DNA of 64,000 nucleotides from NCBI GenBank assembly GCA_016508695.1, contig VNKQ01000003.1, forward strand, positions 2,480,001-2,544,000. The letters are read 5' to 3'. The position numbers were made by a program, and so were the translations under genes. A model generated the notes under the pieces. It searched no databases and had not been told where the DNA came from. It saw only the letters and a list, made by a program, of their open reading frames with translations. This stretch comes from Hyphodiscus hymeniophilus (Eukaryota > Ascomycota > Leotiomycetes > Helotiales > Hyphodiscaceae). Below are positions 34,701 through 46,874 of the stretch, one piece after another; position 1 is the first letter of the stretch; every line of letters begins with the position of its first letter.

Positions 34701-35820
34701 TCTGCATTATACTGCATCTTCTTGCTGGATCCAATCAGCTTGTCGCTTTGGACTTCTACCAGCAAAAACGCGACTCTCTCACTACAAGCAACTGCAGGCT
34801 AAACAACATCGACGGCCGAGCAGCTCAACGCCACAACAGATCAGATCGTCTAATAGATCGCCAATTGGCTTTTTTACGGCCTGCCAATCTTACTTGCACG
34901 GATTTATAACGTCAATTTTCAGGGAAGCTTGCTCTTGGAGTTGGTTGGACTTATTAGACCACCCCGCCTCGGCTTGTCAGCAGAGTTCTGGACCTGGTGG
35001 ACGGGATTTGCGATCGGATCCTTGACACGCGACGCGTTGAGGCGCTTTAGGAAAACATATACACAACCCCCATCCCCAGACTGTTGTCAATTGATCTGGT
35101 CCATTCACCTATCTTGCGTGGCCTCATATACGACCTCCTTGTCATCGCTGTTGGGGATTGAGTTTGGAATTTGTTGTTTACAGGAAGTAACACATTCCGC
35201 CGTCGTTTATCCGTTCGCTTGGTGGGGTTTGATATAAACAACACGACGCAGGCGAAACCCACACCCCGCTTCACGCATTCTGTCAATCCTCCTCCTGTCA
35301 ATTACCTTCTTCTTACCCGGTTCTTAGACGACGAGGCCCACAGGACGACCAAGTTGCAGATTTGGCAAGATCCGAGCAGCTTCCTGCATTCCGCGTTCCA
35401 TTCGTTTGCACCTACCGTTGCACTGCATTGCTCCGCAATCCATGTCGACGGGTTCAAGCACAGCGTCTCGTATCATCTCTCAACCTGCAACGAGCCTTGC
35501 TTTTCCAGTTTGCCACCCAAGCCGTCGCAAGTGGAAGCGTAGGAACAGGGGACTGTAGGACGGCCCAAATTGCACGACAGTATTGTGATATTCGGTACGA
35601 CTTGTGGAACCCGGCCTATGTGAGGGGGATCATTGTGATATCTAGACCGCCTCTTGGATATCAGCAGAGGCAGACTCTTGGTCGAAGCTCAAGACATTGT
35701 TTGCTGTCGCTCGTTCGCTTCGCTCGTTTGTTCCGTGTCTTGTGCCTGGATCCTTATATCTCCCCGCCATCTCAGATTTGTTGCACGAACCACCTATCAT
35801 TACTTGAAGATTGCGACGTG
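31745..35820. other. 4-kb region with no well-supported gene
   Basis: The left end is the RAD23 promoter. The rest has only short ORFs of poor composition, including 33608..34027 minus and 34075..34524 plus. The best coding-like fragment is a 42-codon open stretch at 33294..33422 plus, with no ATG and a stop just upstream. CT-rich and (CAAA)n-like patches appear at 34440-34470. The last 1-2 kb may be a long leader and promoter for the membrane protein at 35821. A non-coding RNA cannot be ruled out, but I see no structural support. Confidence 0.45.
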
Positions 35821-37215
35821 ATGGGAGTCTTTCCTCTCACCCTCGGCGCATTAGCTGTTGCCAGTGGTGCTGCGTTGGTCACTTTTGATATCATTTTTGC
35901 TATTACACTGTCGACCACATCATCTCCGACGGGTACCAGGGTAATTGCGATTGTCGCATCAGGATTGGGTTCAGTCTCTGTGGCCTTACTACTGCTACTC
36001 GTGGGCCGACAGATTCGGTATAGGAATGGTGCTCACATCAAAGACTTTGGATATGGAAAACAATATACGTATTTGTTGGCTGGATTTTCTGCGGTGTTTG
36101 GGGTTCTTTCCACAGTGATATCTGCATTGGAGTTGGGTATGATGAGAAGTAAGGCCTCAGAAATTCCGCAGACGATTACTTCTTCGTCGACGGAAAGTCT
36201 GGTTATTGGCTGCTTCATTGTGTGGGCTGTGGCATTATTGTCGCAGGCAGTGTTCATTCTCTGCATGGTAATCATCCAGCGAAGGGACTTTCAACAAACG
36301 ATTCAACGCTACCAACCGGAAGAGACACCAGAACCTCCATCAGAGATGAAGGACACGAATCCCAGTCCGGCCACGCCTCCAGGACCCGAGTACCGCAACA
36401 CTTCAATTGAGTCTCCTCCATCATCAAGTGGCCGATCTCGAGCCGGATCAGACACCATAGCTTCATTCCGATCCTCCATATCCCAAGTCGTTCGACCTAT
36501 CACCTCGAAAACCAAGCTCATCAACAGACCTACACACCGTCCTACCTCCACCGAATCAAGTACCCGCGAAACAAGCATATCGATCGAAGATGGATTCGAC
36601 TCATGGGATACATCAGCAGTAGATTTTCAATCTCGACATGCAGTGGAGTCAGCTTCCCCAACACACCCACGATTCCTCGAAACAATCCCAGCGAGTCCTA
36701 CCACGAGTCGAAGTGCAAGTCCTGGTTTTCCACTAGATCTAGAGCCTCCAAAACAGAGGCAGAGAAGTCGAAGCTATAGTCCTGCGAACAGCTACCGAGA
36801 GCCTCCGAAGTCGAGGACAACGAGTCCAACAGAGAGTATGAATGAAGCTCATATCCATCCTCTGTTTAGAACGGACTCGCCGACTCCTCCTCCACCAACT
36901 ACGCCGGGCACGGTAGTCACTGCTGCTCCTGGAGCAGGACAATTGATATCCGACCGCGCGAGCATTCGCAGGATGCGGAGTGGGAGTCTTCCATCAAGTC
37001 CGTTGATGCATCAGGATAGCTTGGATAACATCCGAGCTGACATCGTACGAGAAGAAGAGCAGAAAGTTCTGGATGAGTCTGGGGTTGAAAGACAACTCAC
37101 TCCCCCGATCCCGGAGTGGATTCTTTCTGGGGCGCCGCCGAGGAGCAGCATGTCGGGATACTCGAGGCGGAAACCTCCGAGTTTGAGAAAGGTTGGTGAA
37201 GTAAGGAAAGCGTAG
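35821..37215 (+). CDS. Hypothetical four-helix membrane protein with long disordered tail
   Basis: ATG at 35821 opens 464 residues in one exon. The frame is also open upstream to 35362, but that part is low quality, and the first membrane segment begins a few residues after this ATG (MGVFPLTLGALAVASGAALVTFDI). Four hydrophobic segments lie in the first 160 residues: about 5-28, 41-63, 78-100 and 123-148. The topology puts the tail in the cytosol. The tail, about 300 residues, is rich in Ser, Pro, Thr and Arg with many SP/TP sites and ends SLRKVGEVRKA. The layout is tetraspan or MARVEL-like, but I see no diagnostic motif, so no family is assigned. Confidence 0.6.
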   Translation: MGVFPLTLGALAVASGAALVTFDIIFAITLSTTSSPTGTRVIAIVASGLGSVSVALLLLLVGRQIRYRNGAHIKDFGYGKQYTYLLAGFSAVFGVLSTVISALELGMMRSKASEIPQTITSSSTESLVIGCFIVWAVALLSQAVFILCMVIIQRRDFQQTIQRYQPEETPEPPSEMKDTNPSPATPPGPEYRNTSIESPPSSSGRSRAGSDTIASFRSSISQVVRPITSKTKLINRPTHRPTSTESSTRETSISIEDGFDSWDTSAVDFQSRHAVESASPTHPRFLETIPASPTTSRSASPGFPLDLEPPKQRQRSRSYSPANSYREPPKSRTTSPTESMNEAHIHPLFRTDSPTPPPPTTPGTVVTAAPGAGQLISDRASIRRMRSGSLPSSPLMHQDSLDNIRADIVREEEQKVLDESGVERQLTPPIPEWILSGAPPRSSMSGYSRRKPPSLRKVGEVRKA

Positions 37216-38743
37216 GGATGGGATAGATTTTCAGAAGGCTCGACGCCGACAAACGAATTTCTTTCTGTCTGTATGCTGATGACTGATACCATTGATTTTA
37301 GCGTGGCGTTTGAAACGAATATATGTTAGTCGAATAAAATTTAACGAACTACTTGCATGCATGTAGATGGCCTCCTCCTGACTGTAGACGAGCCAAATGA
37401 ATCTAGACCTCTTCGCAATGAAACAACAGCTGTTGCTCAACTTGCTTTTTTCATGGTATGTACCGGGATAAAGTATCAAGGTGAACCATTGAGAGAATCC
37501 GATGTATCATATTTGTTTTTTGCGGGCATGTCCGGCGACCCCGAGGTCCCGACCAGCTGGTCGGTGGATTCTGCATTCTTTCGTTTTGGGAGTGTTCCAC
37601 TCACTCGGAGTCGATTAACAATCTGTCTCAAGCAGAAACTTGGAGAAGTTTGAGATTTCGAGAAAAGCAAGTTCAAATCAGTTGGTGTGATGGTATCGAA
37701 GGTCGGGCCATGGGGAGCTAAGGAGAAGAGCTAGTTCAACCTTTAGTCTGCCAACACGCGACCATATCCAACCTTATCAATTGTTATGCTTTTGAACCCG
37801 AGTGAAATATGCTAAGAAAGAGAGATAGACTAGTCCTCCATTGTTCTTCGAATTGTATAAAAGAGTTTAGAGCTGCATGGGAGTCCAAACCAAGCGATCG
37901 GTCACTCGCAACACTTCCCATTCAGGACCTCCCTATTCAGGACTCCTCAGTTCCACCCAGCTGGTGCAGGTACGCCGGTCTTCAGCCCTATTCCCAAGAA
38001 GAACCTTTGCCAATATGCAAGTCATGCCCTCCCGACATCCCGACACTCCTAAATGCGATCTCAAAGCTCGCTACCGACAAACAGATTCCCATCAAAGGTT
38101 CAAACATGTGATGACAGTGATGTCGAGCGCTTACCCAGTACCACCGCCGCCACGTGGGAAATGGGGCGGGAAGGCGTCGGGTCTAGAATGCTGAGAAGCC
38201 GGAGATGCAAGAAATTCCCAGAGACATGGCGTGGAGTCCGTATACCAGCCAATGGGGAGATGCCAAGCCTCGTGCTTCCATTCCCCATTATCTGGGTATG
38301 GGTCGAGGTATTTCTTTCTTTCTTCCCTTCTTCCCTTTTTATGGCCCCTTTTATGAGGCTCAAGTGTTGAAAGGCCCCCGGGTGGGCGACCCGGCCCGAT
38401 GGTTATGCCGCCTCCTCCACATTCCACCCGGCAGTTCCCTTTCGTGCCCTTTCGTGAGTTCCCCGAACGGACGAAAGTTGCGAGGAGAATTCTCCAAGTT
38501 GGAGTTTTGCGTAGTCTAGATGTTTTCTCAGCCTTATCGCCGGAATGACAGCCTTGACCGTCGGGATTACAATTCCAAATATCAGACAACCAGATGCCTT
38601 GTTTGAATGAGATCATACGTTCTCAAGTCGGTTTTTGGACTGTCATATACTCTGATTCCCATCTTCAAGTGAGAGAGGGATAAGCTCTTCCTTCCATCCA
38701 TTCTCTCTGTAGTCATCATCCCTTTCAGAGTCCACGAAGCATC
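37216..38743. other. Intergenic region
   Basis: About 1.5 kb with short ORFs only. A GC-rich inverted stretch, GCCCCCGGGTGGGCGACCCGG, lies around 38371-38392. The minus-strand ORF at 38131..38616 has repetitive basic composition and is rejected. The right end is the promoter of the 2EXR gene. Confidence 0.5.
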
Positions 38744-39688
38744 ATGACATCTTGCACATCATTCCCTCGTTTCTCCTCCCTTCCTCCAGAAATCCGTGCC
38801 AGGATCTGGACGTTGAACCTCCCAGGTCCCCGCCTAGTCTCCTTACATTACACACCAGTATCAAGCGATCTCCCTAGCTCATCAACCCGCAATTCTCTTC
38901 GAGGCTGTACCTCTTCCGCACCCATTCCCATCAACCTCAGAGTCAACAAAGAATCCCGAGAGCATGCTAGAAAGCATTATAGGCTGTCTTTCAATCTACC
39001 CTACTGCGAGCCGAAAATCTGGTTCGATGTGGAGCTAGATATGTTGCATTTCCCAGCGAAAGTAGGCTGGCTGGCGTCCTGGAACCACTTTGTTTATGCT
39101 GTGACTCTGATGGAACCGAGGGAGGTCGGTAGATTGAAGAGGCTGGCTGTTAGTGAGGCATTATTCAGTAGTATGAGGAGTGGGAGCTCGAGTCCCAATG
39201 TGCGGGCTAGTTGCGTGAAGCAATTCTGGGAGTATGTGAGGAGGAAGTTTGGGAATGTGGAGGAAGTGGTTATCTTGGTTGATGGGGAGGAGGTCGAGGA
39301 TGAAAGTCATGATGCGACAGCCTGGGTGGAGGATGTGCTGGGATGGATCCTGAGCAAGTATGGAACGGGGACTGGAACGGGGAAAGAGAGGCTGGTCACA
39401 GCGCTCGAGAAAGGGCTGAGGTTTGTGGAGGAGAAGAATTGCTGGGATGCGCCGAGGTGGAACGTGATGCGGGTTCCGGATGATGGGGATGGGATCGAGG
39501 CTCGTCTGGAAGAGTCGTCCAAGTCTAAAGATTGCGAGTCTCGTGATCGAGAGCGAGAGAAGGTGGATGTGAATGAAGGATCCGTCATACCGCCAAAAAA
39601 AGCTGTGATCAGAGAAGGAAGGAGGTTCTGGATGGGCGGACACCTACCATTTGGTCAATCGCCCTCACACGAGACAACTGACTCATGA
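38744..39688 (+). CDS. 2EXR-domain protein
   Basis: Single exon of 314 residues. The N-terminal domain begins FPRFSSLPPEIRARIWTLNLPGPRLVSLHY, the signature of the 2EXR (two EXR-like) family, which is expanded in filamentous fungi. The second motif is LRVNKESREHARKHYRLSF, followed by IWFDVELDMLHF. The remainder is a mixed helical domain, then a charged low-complexity stretch (DCESRDREREKVDVNEG). There is no signal peptide. The function of the family is unknown. The start ATG is preceded by ATC and is not ideal, but the motif begins eight residues after it, so an upstream start is not needed. Confidence 0.8.
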   Translation: MTSCTSFPRFSSLPPEIRARIWTLNLPGPRLVSLHYTPVSSDLPSSSTRNSLRGCTSSAPIPINLRVNKESREHARKHYRLSFNLPYCEPKIWFDVELDMLHFPAKVGWLASWNHFVYAVTLMEPREVGRLKRLAVSEALFSSMRSGSSSPNVRASCVKQFWEYVRRKFGNVEEVVILVDGEEVEDESHDATAWVEDVLGWILSKYGTGTGTGKERLVTALEKGLRFVEEKNCWDAPRWNVMRVPDDGDGIEARLEESSKSKDCESRDREREKVDVNEGSVIPPKKAVIREGRRFWMGGHLPFGQSPSHETTDS

Positions 39689-40404
39689 CATTGCTTTCCG
39701 GCCTTCTCCAATTTGAATTAATATTCACAATCGAATTGATACCCTTGTCTCTACGTCGCTTCTTGGATCTTTTCGCTCAACAGATATCAGGCCAGTGTCT
39801 GTGAGATTATGCGCATTCGACCTTTCCCAACCCCTATCCCTATTCTCGTTTGCGATCCGTGGTTAGGGGCCCTTTTACCCTTTTCTCCATCCTTTCCTAC
39901 CAATCTTACTGTATTACTTGAGATTCGTTCATATCTTGGCGCATCTTAAATGGTATATTAGATTTCTTATTAAGCTTAACCGTTGACTATGGAGCCTATC
40001 GGCGTCGAACCTCACATAAACCCTGCAACGACCTCGTGTTGGACCCTGGATTTGATGAGCCCGGTTGACACGATTGGTTCAAGACTGCGGTTGCCCCTCA
40101 TCTTCCGTGCCGTTATCTTTTTTGGCTGCGCATATCCACGATTCCAAACAAGTCCAGGGAGGCGCAATGCCTGGATCTGGTGGCACTGTCGCACTTTGGC
40201 GTCGTAGCCTCATTGCTATTGGGTCGTTATATTGGGAGCTCACGATGCAGGTAAGCAGCTTAGTAGTCAGTACGATACTGTTGAATGAGTTCGAGTAACT
40301 CGGGGAACTCGTATTAAAGAGCCTTCCAACGCACGTTATGTATTTCCTACTTTCTTGCTGCTTCTTCCCTACTTCGATGTACATCGCGGCGCCGGTGTTC
40401 CAAC
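39689..40404. other. Intergenic region
   Basis: About 700 bases. ORFs on both strands at 40012-40444 have poor composition. It contains the 3' end of the 2EXR gene and the promoter of the glycosyltransferase gene. Confidence 0.55.
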
Positions 40405-41711
40405 ATGACCATCGCTCAGTTGACAGCAGGCTACAAGAAAACAAACTCTAGGAGAGTCTTTGCAATCGCTGCTTCGGCTACGCTTCTCTGCGTTATTTAC
40501 TTGCTTCGGCTCAGTCATTTGGGTATCGCGACGTCCGGATCTTCCGATCATTCGCTTTACTCACCAGTCGTTGAATCGCATGCAGTAAAACCAGATGTTA
40601 CGAACGATGTGTACAATAAAACGCTTGGGGTAAGTTTCGCGGCGAAGTTCGAGTGGCATTTAGCTAAGCCAATGTAGTTCGAAAAGATCTTCGTGATTAG
40701 TCTGCCCGAAAGATCAGATCGCCGCGATTCGATTATCCTATCAGCGGCGTTGAGCAACATAGATATTGAGATAAGGGATGCAGTACGGGGAGAAAATGTG
40801 CCTGAGCAGATAATTCCGAACGAGAATGCAGGGCGATTCATGAAGGCAGAGGTAGGATGCTGGAGGTCGCATATGAACATCATGCAAGAGTTCGTCATCC
40901 AAACGTGCGGGTAGTGAAATTGTCTCGTACTGACGAGGATTCCAGGGTCATTCAAAGGAACCTCTCGTCGATATTGATTTTGGAAGATGATGCCGACTGG
41001 GACATTCGAATTATGGATCAACTCCACGACTTTGCACTAGCCGCCCAAGCAATCACACAACCTCTCTTGCGGGTGTACCCAGCAGGAAACCTTTTTCAGT
41101 CTCGTACCAAGAACGACATACCATTCGAAAAGCTACCTCAAACAGTATCGCCAGAGCATTCACCATATGGGGATAATTGGGATCTTCTTTGGCTAGGACA
41201 CTGCGGTGTGGCAGTTCCAAAGCCGACCGGTGATAGGAGCACAGGACGGGTTGTGATGTTGGACGATCCAACGGTTCCGGTGAAGAAATCCCTGTCGAAT
41301 AATCTCGTTGGTAACGACTTGGGAGAATATCCGGACCACACAAGACTTGTGCATCATGCGACAATGGGACTTTGCACGCAATCATATGCTATCACGCAAG
41401 CTGGTGCCCGAGAGTTGATGATGTCTGTTGGAGTAGAGAAGATGAACACCATTGATTTCGGGCTGCGAGAGTGGTGCGATGGGACCAGTGGTCGTGATCC
41501 TCACCTTTGTCTCGCAACCCAGCCCGCGGTATTCCAACCGCATCGAAAGGCGGGCCCGCAAAAGGGTGACAGTGATATAGATACCGCGGCTCATGGAGAT
41601 GGGGTCCGGAAGGAAGCCATGACAGAGGTGGTTAGATGGAGTACTATCCTCAACTGGAAGGCTCTACTGAGAGGAGAAAGAGATTTCGTTGACCAATACC
41701 CTGATTCGTAG
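40405..41711 (+). CDS. Family 25 glycosyltransferase, type II membrane protein
   Basis: Three exons, 40405..40629, 40678..40889 and 40946..41711, give 400 residues. A single membrane anchor follows a short cytosolic tail (RRVFAIAASATLLCVIYLLRL), the type II layout of Golgi transferases. The GT25 domain starts KIFVISLPERSDRRD and continues with GCWRSHMNIMQE. The second intron, 56 nt, removes a stop; its donor is the rare GTTCGT and its branch is CTGAC. It joins MQE to VIQRNLSSILILEDDADWD, which carries the acidic metal-binding motif. Bacterial members add sugars to LPS, animal members to collagen. Fungal substrates are unknown, so a Golgi cell-wall or glycoprotein role is inferred. Confidence 0.85.
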
Positions 41712-44432
41712 TGCATAGCGAGCATTTCATGAAAGGCGTTACTTTGGAAGGTTTGCATTGTCCACTTGGACTAGGTGTATGGCGAAAAGAAGGAATCATG
41801 TCATTTAGCGCCCATTATCTGTGCTACTTGCACGATAATAAAACGATAGATGTTCTAACCAAGACGGACTTCTCTAATGAAGGAATGCAATAGAGACTAG
41901 AGACTAGAACTAGAGACACTGCGCTGATTCCTGAAGTCGAGCCATGACTGACTGTGCCAACACGGCAGCTGACACGATCACGATTCGGTGGTGACGAAAG
42001 TTCAAGTCAAATATTGAAAGAGAAAGATTCATGCAAAGGACGAAAAAAGATATATATACCAGATCGCTGTTATTTGTACGCGTCACAGGAAAATGGAATG
42101 TGGGGCGCGCGACTCATGTTCCTTTTTGGGGTCCTCGTGAACTCTCGTGGACCTGTGCAGATCCGAATAACTTCATTGATCTGGTGTATCTACCTCTTAG
42201 GTTGCTTTCAACATTGTTGAGTAAAGCAGGTAGGGTGTAGTGAGAGTAGCTTTTATTTCCAAACAAGCAATCACATTCCTCGCCACGAAGTATCTTACCT
42301 ATTTCCTGTGCGACGCGGACTCATGAAGTCCGCCCATATATCCACTTCATTGAACATATTCACCTCTCAAGGCTATCAAGGCATCCAGCTAGGCACTGAT
42401 TTGCACTAGGACTATCTTCAATCGTGAAGCTTTCGTGGCTTTTTAGACAACGATCTCTGTGGCACTTGGCTTGATGGAAAACTTCATTGAGGTAAATTAG
42501 CTGAATGATCAATAGGTAAAGAGATTCGTTAGTTTATTCATACCCTTCATAGATCATTGATCGTGATATTTTATTGCGATACCTCCCTCAGATTTACACT
42601 AACATGAAAAATGTTTGTATGAATGCATCATGTACAGCTGATAAGGCTTTGACTTCCGTTCCAAGAGTCCAGGAGTGCCTGCACGCGGCCACACTTGATA
42701 GCTGATAATGCAGCACTCACTCAATGAGTATAGAATAAAGAGTCTACTATCAGTCTATCATGATAGGATTTTCTATTATGCAGTAGCAGAACATGTTGTT
42801 ATGATTTTGGAAGTGATTAGAGGGTGTTCGAGTTAGAATATCGAAAAATCGTCCGGCCGACGTGCTCGAATACGGCTACTACGGAAAGCCATCATACCCA
42901 CAGTAATCTGCCAACTAGACCAAAGCTTCTGTCTGAACTATCAGCCTTATTTGAATCACTCGATCTTGGCGAACAGCGTTTAGACCCTTCAAGAGCTCTG
43001 TAATCATGTTTTCATAGTAAACTCCTATGATGAGAGTCAAGTGCAGGATTCAAGACTGTTCGACTTTGGCAATACTTACTTCAGCTTCTCATATAGCGTG
43101 CGCAATTTGCCTCTGATATCTGTACAACACAAAATTCTTGATGCCCGTACCCTTATTACATTGCGACGCAACCCCACTATCACGAGATCACCACAGTATG
43201 GGTCTGGACTTCTGGAACAATTCTGAACCACTAACTTCGGATGCCGGAGGATAGAAGTAAGGAACGGCGTCATCGACGGTGCGAGCGGACCCAGAAATCT
43301 ATTGAAATGACATTCCTGATGAAACTGCGTGATTCTCTATTTTTATATATTTGAACACGCCGTTTCGAGCATGGTGATCGATCAAAGGCTGATATTCGTT
43401 CCGACGCTGCCGCTGTCCGGCTCTCGGGTTTATCCATGGCCTGTAACATATCGAGAGTCAGCGCTTGATGAAATGCGAGCCGCCATTGGAAGAACGGCAT
43501 CACGAGAACGATTCAATCATTCGAATGCGCGCGGAAGTTGCCGCGCAAGATGAATGAGTGGCTGTGATGCAAGAAAGACAAGACAAGACAAGGAAAGAAA
43601 AGAACAGAAAGACGAGCAAACGAGGCAATGCAAGGGAAGGGAAAGAAAGACAAAGCAACAAATAAGAGCAAGAGATGGTTTTTATTAGCCATAGAGCGCG
43701 GGATGTAAATAAATAAACGATAAGCGGTTCTTCATTCACTCCAACTGCGATGTCTTCAGATAAAATAGTAAGATGCGATATCCAATGAATAAGTAAATAG
43801 ATAACTGTATCGTAAACAACCGCGAATATCTCAAGACTCACTCATATAAAACACTGGTCTCTATTCAAACGCACCTGCTACTTTCTGCATGAATTGGTGC
43901 AGGGGATCCTCCGCCTTCCCTCGACCCCAGCCAGAACGAGGAACCACCAACATAATACCCAATCCTCCACTCCTCCTCCTCCCACCTCTTCCTCCTCCCA
44001 CCTCTTCCCATCCCACTTCACTCCTTCTTCGACATCCACACCCAATTCCAATTTCCCCCTTCTCTACGAAGATTCGCCTCAACCAAATAGTCAACTTCAG
44101 TCCAGCCCGACAAACTCACCCATTTCCACGTCCTTCTCCGGATCATATCGCTCGTTTCCTCGTTCGGCCGGTCTTGCTTTGCTCGAGATACTACAATCAC
44201 CCCGTTGAAGAACCACGGTCGCTTCGATTTGGCTCGGCCATTGCGCAACTATCTTCCTTTTGATCAAACTCGAAAATTGGGTTTGTTGCCAGATGACAAC
44301 GACAACCTTCGATAAACACAATAATACACCCCGCATATCCGTGACGAAACGAAAGGATTCGCACACCTTCCATTCACGCCTCTACCTACAAATACTATAA
44401 CACCCCGATATCAAAACATAACAACCAGCAAA
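41712..44432. other. 2.7-kb region with no gene, with simple-sequence tracts
   Basis: No ORF here has convincing composition. A short direct repeat of AGAGACTAGA occurs near 41891-41915. A purine-rich tract (AAGAAAGACAAGACAAGAC type) runs from 43560 to 43670. A pyrimidine-rich tract of CTCCTCCTCCCACCTCTTCC type lies at about 43965-44025 and probably belongs to the leader or promoter of the BAR gene. I see no transposon or RNA gene. Confidence 0.5.
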
Positions 44433-45868
44433 ATGAATATCAACAGGAAGCTCGATAGGGTTAAGCAATGGGCGGGAGAGAAGATGGGCGCCGAATCCAA
44501 GACAAATGTATCGGAAGACTTCAAGGCTCTGGAATTGGAAATGGCTCTTAGGCATGATGGTATGTCTGTCAATACAGTTTACGACTATTGCTGACATCTG
44601 CTAGGTATGGAGAAACTACAGAAATCCATGACCGTCTATATTAAATCCATGTCGAAGCGCAACGAAATCGAAGATAAGGAGAAGATGTTGCCGGTCGCAT
44701 ATTTGGGCCAGACTATGATCCATCATGGCGAGGACTTTGAGCCCGATTCTGAATTTGGGAACTGTCTCATCGGTGCGTTTACTGGTTAGTGTTTGGTCTT
44801 CACGCTGACTGGGTTATAGCTATGGGCAGAGCCAACGAGAGAATCGCAAGAACACAAGAGGTCTATATCTCTAATGCTACGAATGGTTGGCTGGAATCAC
44901 TGGAACGTTCCCTAGCGATGATGAAGGAATATCAGGTAATTTGACTCGTCGTATATCTTCTGCAGCCACTGACTTCTGCAGGCTGCACGAAAGAAGCTGG
45001 AGAACCGCCGATTGGCTTACGACGCGTCCCTGTCCAAGATGCAAAAGGCAAAGAGAGAAGATTTCCGAGTTGAGGAGGAGCTTCGATCGCAGAAGGCCAA
45101 ATACGAGGAATCCAGCGAAGATGTTCTCAGACGTATGGAGGATATCAAAGAAACAGAAGCAGAAAGCGTTGGAGATCTTGGGGCATTTGTCGACGCTGAG
45201 TTGGAGTACCACGACAGATGCCGTGATGAGCTTCTCCGTTTGAAGAGAGATTGGCCTGCTGGGTATGTCTTAGAGCATTTGAAGGAACTTGGCTAATCGT
45301 TGAAAGAAATACCTCCTCCCCACAACGCGAGCAAAGACGACCGAACGGACGATCTCGATCAAATACTGCTCGTTCTTACAATGAGAGAATTAACCCCTAC
45401 GAAGAGGAGCCTGTCCCGGAGCTACCTGTCCGGCCATCCATTCGTTCTCAAGGCCGTGTTGCTTCTTCATCGCGTCTGGATATCCGCTTGGATGCTCACG
45501 ATGAGTATCCCGAGTCTCCACAAAGAGCCAACCTTGGACGATCATCTACTTTTCAAGGTCCTACCGCGATCTATCGTGAATTGACCCCGAACGGCCGAAA
45601 GAATTCCGTTCCTGTCGATGTGGGTTCAGCTCGAGCAAATCTTCGTCCATCAAACCGAGTTAATACTGGCACTGACGTTTTTGGCGATCCTTCCGACGAC
45701 TCTACACTTAACAGTGCCAGCCCCGACCGGTCTTATGGCGCGAGAAGTGTTAGTCCTGCTACAAGCCAAGGCAGTGTGAACAGCCGGACCGCTAGCTACT
45801 CGACCTTGGTACCAAACACAAATGCGAATAGCAGAAAAGGCCCCCTCCTCCACCTCCAAGCCGAGTGA
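44433..45868 (+). CDS. BAR-domain protein; C-terminal frame possibly shifted
   Basis: Five exons, 44433..44559, 44605..44772, 44820..44935, 44982..45262 and 45307..45868, give 417 residues to the first stop. Introns are 44-47 nt; one donor is GTGCGT. Residues 1-230 form a BAR domain: MNINRKLDRVKQWAGEKMG, then the long amphipathic helices with MGRANERIARTQEVY, AARKKLENRRLAYDASLSKMQ and a C-terminal coiled coil. Such dimers sense or bend membranes at endocytic or vacuolar sites. The rest is Ser/Arg/Pro-rich. The frame ends NSRKGPLLHLQAE. One base over, the DNA encodes a poly-Pro stretch, KRPPPPPPSR, then KKPAPPPPPMKRAE, the usual end of the fungal family. A one-base loss near 45835-45845 is likely, either real or a sequence error. 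Confidence 0.8.
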
Positions 45869-46874
45869 AGAAGCCTGCGCCTCCTCCACCACCGATGAAG
45901 AGAGCAGAAATCAGTTCAAACAGTGTGAGTCGATACTAGGGTCTTGTGTTTGGGAATACACCATCCGTTTCTTGTTTCGTGCCACTTGCGATGCACATAT
46001 ACCCTACACAAAACTACGTCACGATCGGATCGCTCCTTTACATATCGCCAAGACCGGCACCAACACTCTTTAATACACATATGTCCGCCTTCATTTTGCG
46101 TTGACCTTACCCTGGGGTATGAAATTATGGTGTCTCATAGCTCGCTGGCTTGGTGGATACAGCCTTGCTTGCACTTCTGAAGCACAGCTATCAGGATCAT
46201 TAAATTGGTATCGCTGGATCAATTGTCTGCATATTTCTGGCGTTAGTTTGATTAAACAAAGATACCACCTGTGGTGGACGTCTGGTTTTTTGTTGCGACA
46301 TAGGGGCAACAGCGAAGCGGCCATGTTTTTAGCACGAATGAGATGCTATGCAATGCCTTTGGGGAGTCTTTTCTGCATTTTTCTTCCTCGAATGAAAACT
46401 CCAATTGCTTCTCACGAGTACACGTGATGGACGCCAAGTCAAAGTAACCGCGAAAGCAAGCCCTCCATTTTCTTCTTCTTCGCACCTGTTGATTGGGTAT
46501 GTTGAATGATATTGACCTCAAGGAAGGTGGAGCCAAGGAGTAGCGAATGTTGGTCCTGAAGCTAGATGGGGTGAAGTTGTTGCAGCGCTAGAGTCTTTCA
46601 CTAGAGTCTTTTAACGCTCATTATTAGTGGAAAGGGCTCGCAGGCTGGTGTTGGCGGTCTTATGATTGGAAGTGTGTTCAAAAGAGGCTCCTACCCTGAG
46701 AAATTGGAGTGTTCATTTCATATAGTTCTTTACAAGGCGGAGATTTGAGGTGTATTCGCTCAAACCATGTGTCTCCCAGCTTCCGAATCCGTGGGTCATA
46801 TTTCGCCGAATCGGATATCAACTTCACATAAGCGTTCCTTCAATGTTGTTTATTTGTCCTTCTTTATGTCCCCT
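45869..46874. other. Intergenic region
   Basis: Contains the alternative BAR tail frame up to a TAG at 45937-45939, then about 900 bases of non-coding sequence. No credible gene or repeat. Confidence 0.5.

Noticed and set aside
35362..35820. In-frame upstream extension of the tetraspan protein to a 617-aa ORF
   Set aside because: Composition is poor and unlike the rest, and the first membrane segment begins just after the ATG at 35821.
38131..38616. 161-aa minus-strand ORF in the gap before the 2EXR gene
   Set aside because: Gly/Arg/Lys-rich chance ORF in a GC-rich patch, no domain.
43889..44263. Two overlapping plus-strand ORFs upstream of the BAR gene
   Set aside because: Products of a pyrimidine-rich simple-sequence tract in the probable promoter or leader.
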